Source: Spirochaetaceae bacterium
GTDB lineage: Bacteria > Spirochaetota > Spirochaetia > SZUA-6 > Fen-1364
DNA: 6,481 nt
Direction of reading: 5' to 3'
Assembly (NCBI GenBank): GCA_003141795.1
Contig: PLNO01000003.1
Span: forward strand, 10,534 to 17,014
Of this stretch, positions 5,202 to 6,481 are shown one piece after another. The notes below the pieces were generated by a model. It had not been told where the DNA came from. It saw only the letters and a list, made by a program, of their open reading frames with translations, and searched no databases. How positions within the stretch are numbered: the first letter of the stretch is position 1; every line of letters begins with the position of its first letter. The position numbers and the translations under genes were made by a program.

Positions 5202-5995
5202 AAGATCCCCAATCATCCGATCCGGGACGGCAGGACGGGATCTCGACGGCAACGTCGAGATCCCCCCGCCGGGACGCCCGCAACGGACGTGATACCCGCA
5301 TAGAGGTCACCGACGGTGCTCTGATTCCCGGCAGAGGAGAGAAGTCCACGTTTTCCGCGTGGCGTATCTCCTTCTTCGGGGCGCTCATCATCCTGGTGGT
5401 GCTGTTCTTTGCCAAGCCGCACCCGTACCGCGACATCATGTACTTCCTCCCCGATGGCATCCTCAAGACCTTCGAGGTCACGATCATGTCCATCGTCTCT
5501 TCCCTGGTGCTGGGCCTGATAGCGGGGCTGGGACGGATCTCGCGCGTTCGCATCATCAACCGCATTGCGACCATCTATGTGGAGATCATCAGGGGCATCC
5601 CCCTGCTCGTACAGATCTTCTACATCTACTATGCGCTGGGAAGGGTCATCCAGGTCCCCGACATTTTTGCCGCCGTCATCGCAATGACGGTCTGCTACGG
5701 GGCGAACCTAGGAGAGATATTCCGCGCCGGCATCCAGTCCATCCCCAGAGGCCAGATGGAAGCGGCGATTGCCCTCGGGTTGACGCGGAGCCAGGCCCTG
5801 GTGCGCGTGATCCTGCCCCAGACCATCCGTGTGGTCCTTCCGCCCATCGGCAACGAGTTCATCGCGCTGTTGAAGGATTCCTCCCTCGTGTCCATCCTCG
5901 CGGTCTCGGACCTGCTCCGCCGCGGGAGGGAGTACGCGTCCAAGACGTTCGCCTACTTCGAGGCGTTCACCGTCGTAGCCCTTGTAACCTCGTGA
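5189..5995 (+). CDS. Amino-acid ABC transporter permease (GlnP/HisM type), frame disrupted near the C-terminus
   Basis: An integral membrane subunit forming the translocation path. Numbered from GTG 5189: a hydrophilic stretch 1-55; membrane segments at about 58-76, 92-113, 127-150, 156-175 and 224-242; FEVTIMSIVSSLVLGL (95-110) and EIIRGIPLLVQ (132-142) typical of His/Glu/Gln/Arg/opine permeases; and the EAA loop E191-A-A...G197...P210 that contacts the ATPase. The frame ends early at 5993-5995 after VVALVTS. The expected ending YLVMTLFFSRLVALMEERM plus NRHVR continues in another frame to 6060, so one base seems missing at 5986/5987. The start is also doubtful: GTG 5189 overlaps the binding-protein gene by 13 nt, lacks a good RBS and places the hairpin within the coding region. 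A good SD at 5333-5341 precedes ACG 5348 (codon 54). From there the repaired protein would be 237 residues, normal for the family. Confidence 0.85.
   Translation: MAEVKDPQSSDPGRQDGISTATSRSPRRDARNGRDTRIEVTDGALIPGRGEKSTFSAWRISFFGALIILVVLFFAKPHPYRDIMYFLPDGILKTFEVTIMSIVSSLVLGLIAGLGRISRVRIINRIATIYVEIIRGIPLLVQIFYIYYALGRVIQVPDIFAAVIAMTVCYGANLGEIFRAGIQSIPRGQMEAAIALGLTRSQALVRVILPQTIRVVLPPIGNEFIALLKDSSLVSILAVSDLLRRGREYASKTFAYFEAFTVVALVTS
5237..5264 (+). promoter_or_regulatory. Perfect 12-bp RNA hairpin with GCAA tetraloop downstream of the binding-protein gene
   Basis: Arm GGGATCTCGACG (5237-5248) pairs perfectly with 5253-5264 across the loop GCAA (5249-5252), a GNRA tetraloop, 35 nt after the binding-protein stop. 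No T-run follows (a C run does), so it is not a simple intrinsic terminator. By analogy with hairpins between binding-protein and permease genes in other operons, it probably protects the 3' end of the upstream message or dampens downstream expression. It falls inside the long-start version of the permease frame. Confidence 0.75.
5333..5341 (+). promoter_or_regulatory. Ribosome binding site suggesting a permease start at ACG 5348
   Basis: AGAGGAGAG is the only good SD sequence ahead of the membrane domain, and 6 nt after it is the in-frame ACG codon at 5348-5350, one base from ATG, just before FSAWRISFF, where permeases of this family normally begin. No ATG, GTG or TTG occurs in frame between 5192 and the ATG inside the membrane region at about codon 84. 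Confidence 0.5.
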
Positions 5996-6060
5996 TGACG
6001 CTCTTCTTTTCCCGTCTGGTCGCGCTCATGGAAGAAAGGATGAACAGGCATGTCAGATAG
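5987..6060 (+). pseudogene. Displaced C-terminal tail of the permease (frameshift product)
   Basis: Restoring one base between 5986 and 5987 (for example T, giving GTA TAC CTC GTG ATG) changes the C-terminus to YLVMTLFFSRLVALMEERM followed by NRHVR and TAG at 6058-6060. This is the standard ending of GlnP-type permeases: the last membrane segment and a basic cytosolic tail. The repaired stop overlaps the ATPase ATG (6050) by 11 nt, a normal operon overlap, which strongly suggests that the ancestral gene ended at 6060. Whether the lesion is a real mutation, a programmed shift or a sequencing error cannot be told here. Confidence 0.85.
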
Positions 6061-6481
6061 GGTGCGGATCATCGATGCCTGCAAAAACTTCGGAACCATC
6101 GTCGCCCTGAAGAACGTGACGCTCTCCGTGAGAACGGGAGAGGTCGTGCTCGTCATCGGGCCGTCGGGAAGCGGCAAAAGCACGATGCTCCGCTGCATCA
6201 ACAGGCTGGAGAACCTCAGCTCGGGCCAGATCTGGGTGGACGACGACCAGGTGACCGATCGTGCCTCCGATATCCGCAGGATCAGGGAGGAAGTGGGGAT
6301 GGTGTTCCAGTCCTTCAACCTCTTCCCCCACCTCAGCTCGATAGACAACATCATACTCGCCCCGAAGGTCGTGAAGAAGATGCCGGAGGAGGAAGCGCGG
6401 GAGCTCGGCAGGAAGCTCCTGGCGCGCGTCGGCCTCGCGGAGAAGGAAAACGCCTATCCCGAACAGCTGTCGGGAGGGCAG
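6050..6481 (+). CDS. Amino-acid ABC transporter ATP-binding protein (GlnQ/HisP type), 3' end beyond window
   Basis: The frame from ATG 6050 (MSDRVRIIDACKNFG) is open to the window edge, 144 codons, about 60% of the expected 240-250. It supplies ATP hydrolysis for the transporter at the cytosolic face. Visible: a Walker A loop GPSGSGKST (37-45, K43), the family-typical LRCINRLE after it (47-54), Q-loop Q87 in MVFQSFNLFPH, and the start of the signature LSGGQ (140-144), exactly at the edge. Walker B and H-loop are outside. An AAAGGA (about 6036-6041) lies some 8 nt upstream. The start lies in the tail of the permease gene, so translation of the two was probably coupled; with the permease frame now ending at 5995, 54 nt before this ATG, coupling would be weakened. 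Confidence 0.95.
   Translation, partial: MSDRVRIIDACKNFGTIVALKNVTLSVRTGEVVLVIGPSGSGKSTMLRCINRLENLSSGQIWVDDDQVTDRASDIRRIREEVGMVFQSFNLFPHLSSIDNIILAPKVVKKMPEEEARELGRKLLARVGLAEKENAYPEQLSGGQ

Noticed and set aside
4310..5252. Long minus-strand ORFs opposite the binding-protein gene
   Set aside because: They lie antisense to a clear SBP_bac_3 lipoprotein and show only the reversed bias of a GC-rich gene; no recognisable domain.
5359..6060. Plus-strand ORF of 233 codons overlapping the permease
   Set aside because: Up to about 5986 it is an out-of-frame, Pro/His/Arg-rich shadow; only its last 23 codons are real, as the displaced permease tail.
1..6481. CRISPR array, retron or diversity-generating elements
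   Set aside because: No regularly spaced repeats, no reverse transcriptase motif (YxDD in a suitable ORF) and no template/variable repeat pair were seen.

Overview
The window covers the junction between a foreign integrative element (left, roughly 1-4246) and an ordinary chromosomal region (right, 4247-6481). The meeting point is an initiator tRNA-Met gene. Protein style on both sides (a lipoprotein solute-binding protein with a relaxed lipobox, and an integrase with an N-terminal 'arm' domain) makes me suspect a moderately GC-rich spirochaete, but this is impression from memory, not proof. Hand-counted lines differ in composition: 47% G+C at 2281-2340 and 50% at 1921-1980 in the element, against 67% at 4681-4740 and 62% at 5701-5760 in the chromosome.

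Element side. All genes I accept are on the minus strand, running away from the tRNA. In order of transcription they are: a tyrosine recombinase (2784-4139); a 349-residue protein I cannot identify (1597-2646); a 62-residue excisionase/AlpA-type helix-turn-helix protein (1276-1464); a 60-residue DUF2292/YezD-like protein (1097-1279); a doubtful small ORF (870-1100); and a phage/plasmid P4/D5-type primase-helicase that runs off the left edge (852 to 1). The last four form a tightly packed unit with GTGA and ATGA overlaps and a 17-nt gap. Integrase, small DNA-binding excisionase/activator and D5 helicase together are the core of a P4-like or PICI-like satellite or a small integrative plasmid. 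The far end and any cargo lie outside the window.

Junction. The tRNA (4247-4319, minus) has its 3' end facing the integrase, as expected when a tyrosine recombinase uses the 3' part of a tRNA gene as its attachment site. Its strong promoter (TTGACT, 17 bp, TATACT) lies back to back with the promoter of the transporter operon.

Chromosome side. A polar amino-acid ABC transporter operon runs on the plus strand: a substrate-binding lipoprotein (4446-5201), an inner-membrane permease (5189 or about 5348 to 5995/6060) and an ATP-binding protein (6050 to beyond the right edge). Two things stand out. The permease frame is broken by what looks like a single missing base at about 5986/5987, leaving its last 23-24 residues in another frame up to 6060. 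The binding-protein/permease junction holds a perfect 12-bp hairpin with a GCAA tetraloop, and a good ribosome binding site placed before an ACG codon instead of ATG.

No gene-free stretch exceeds 300 bases. The four gaps (1465-1596, 2647-2783, 4140-4246, 4320-4445) are described in the features or findings.
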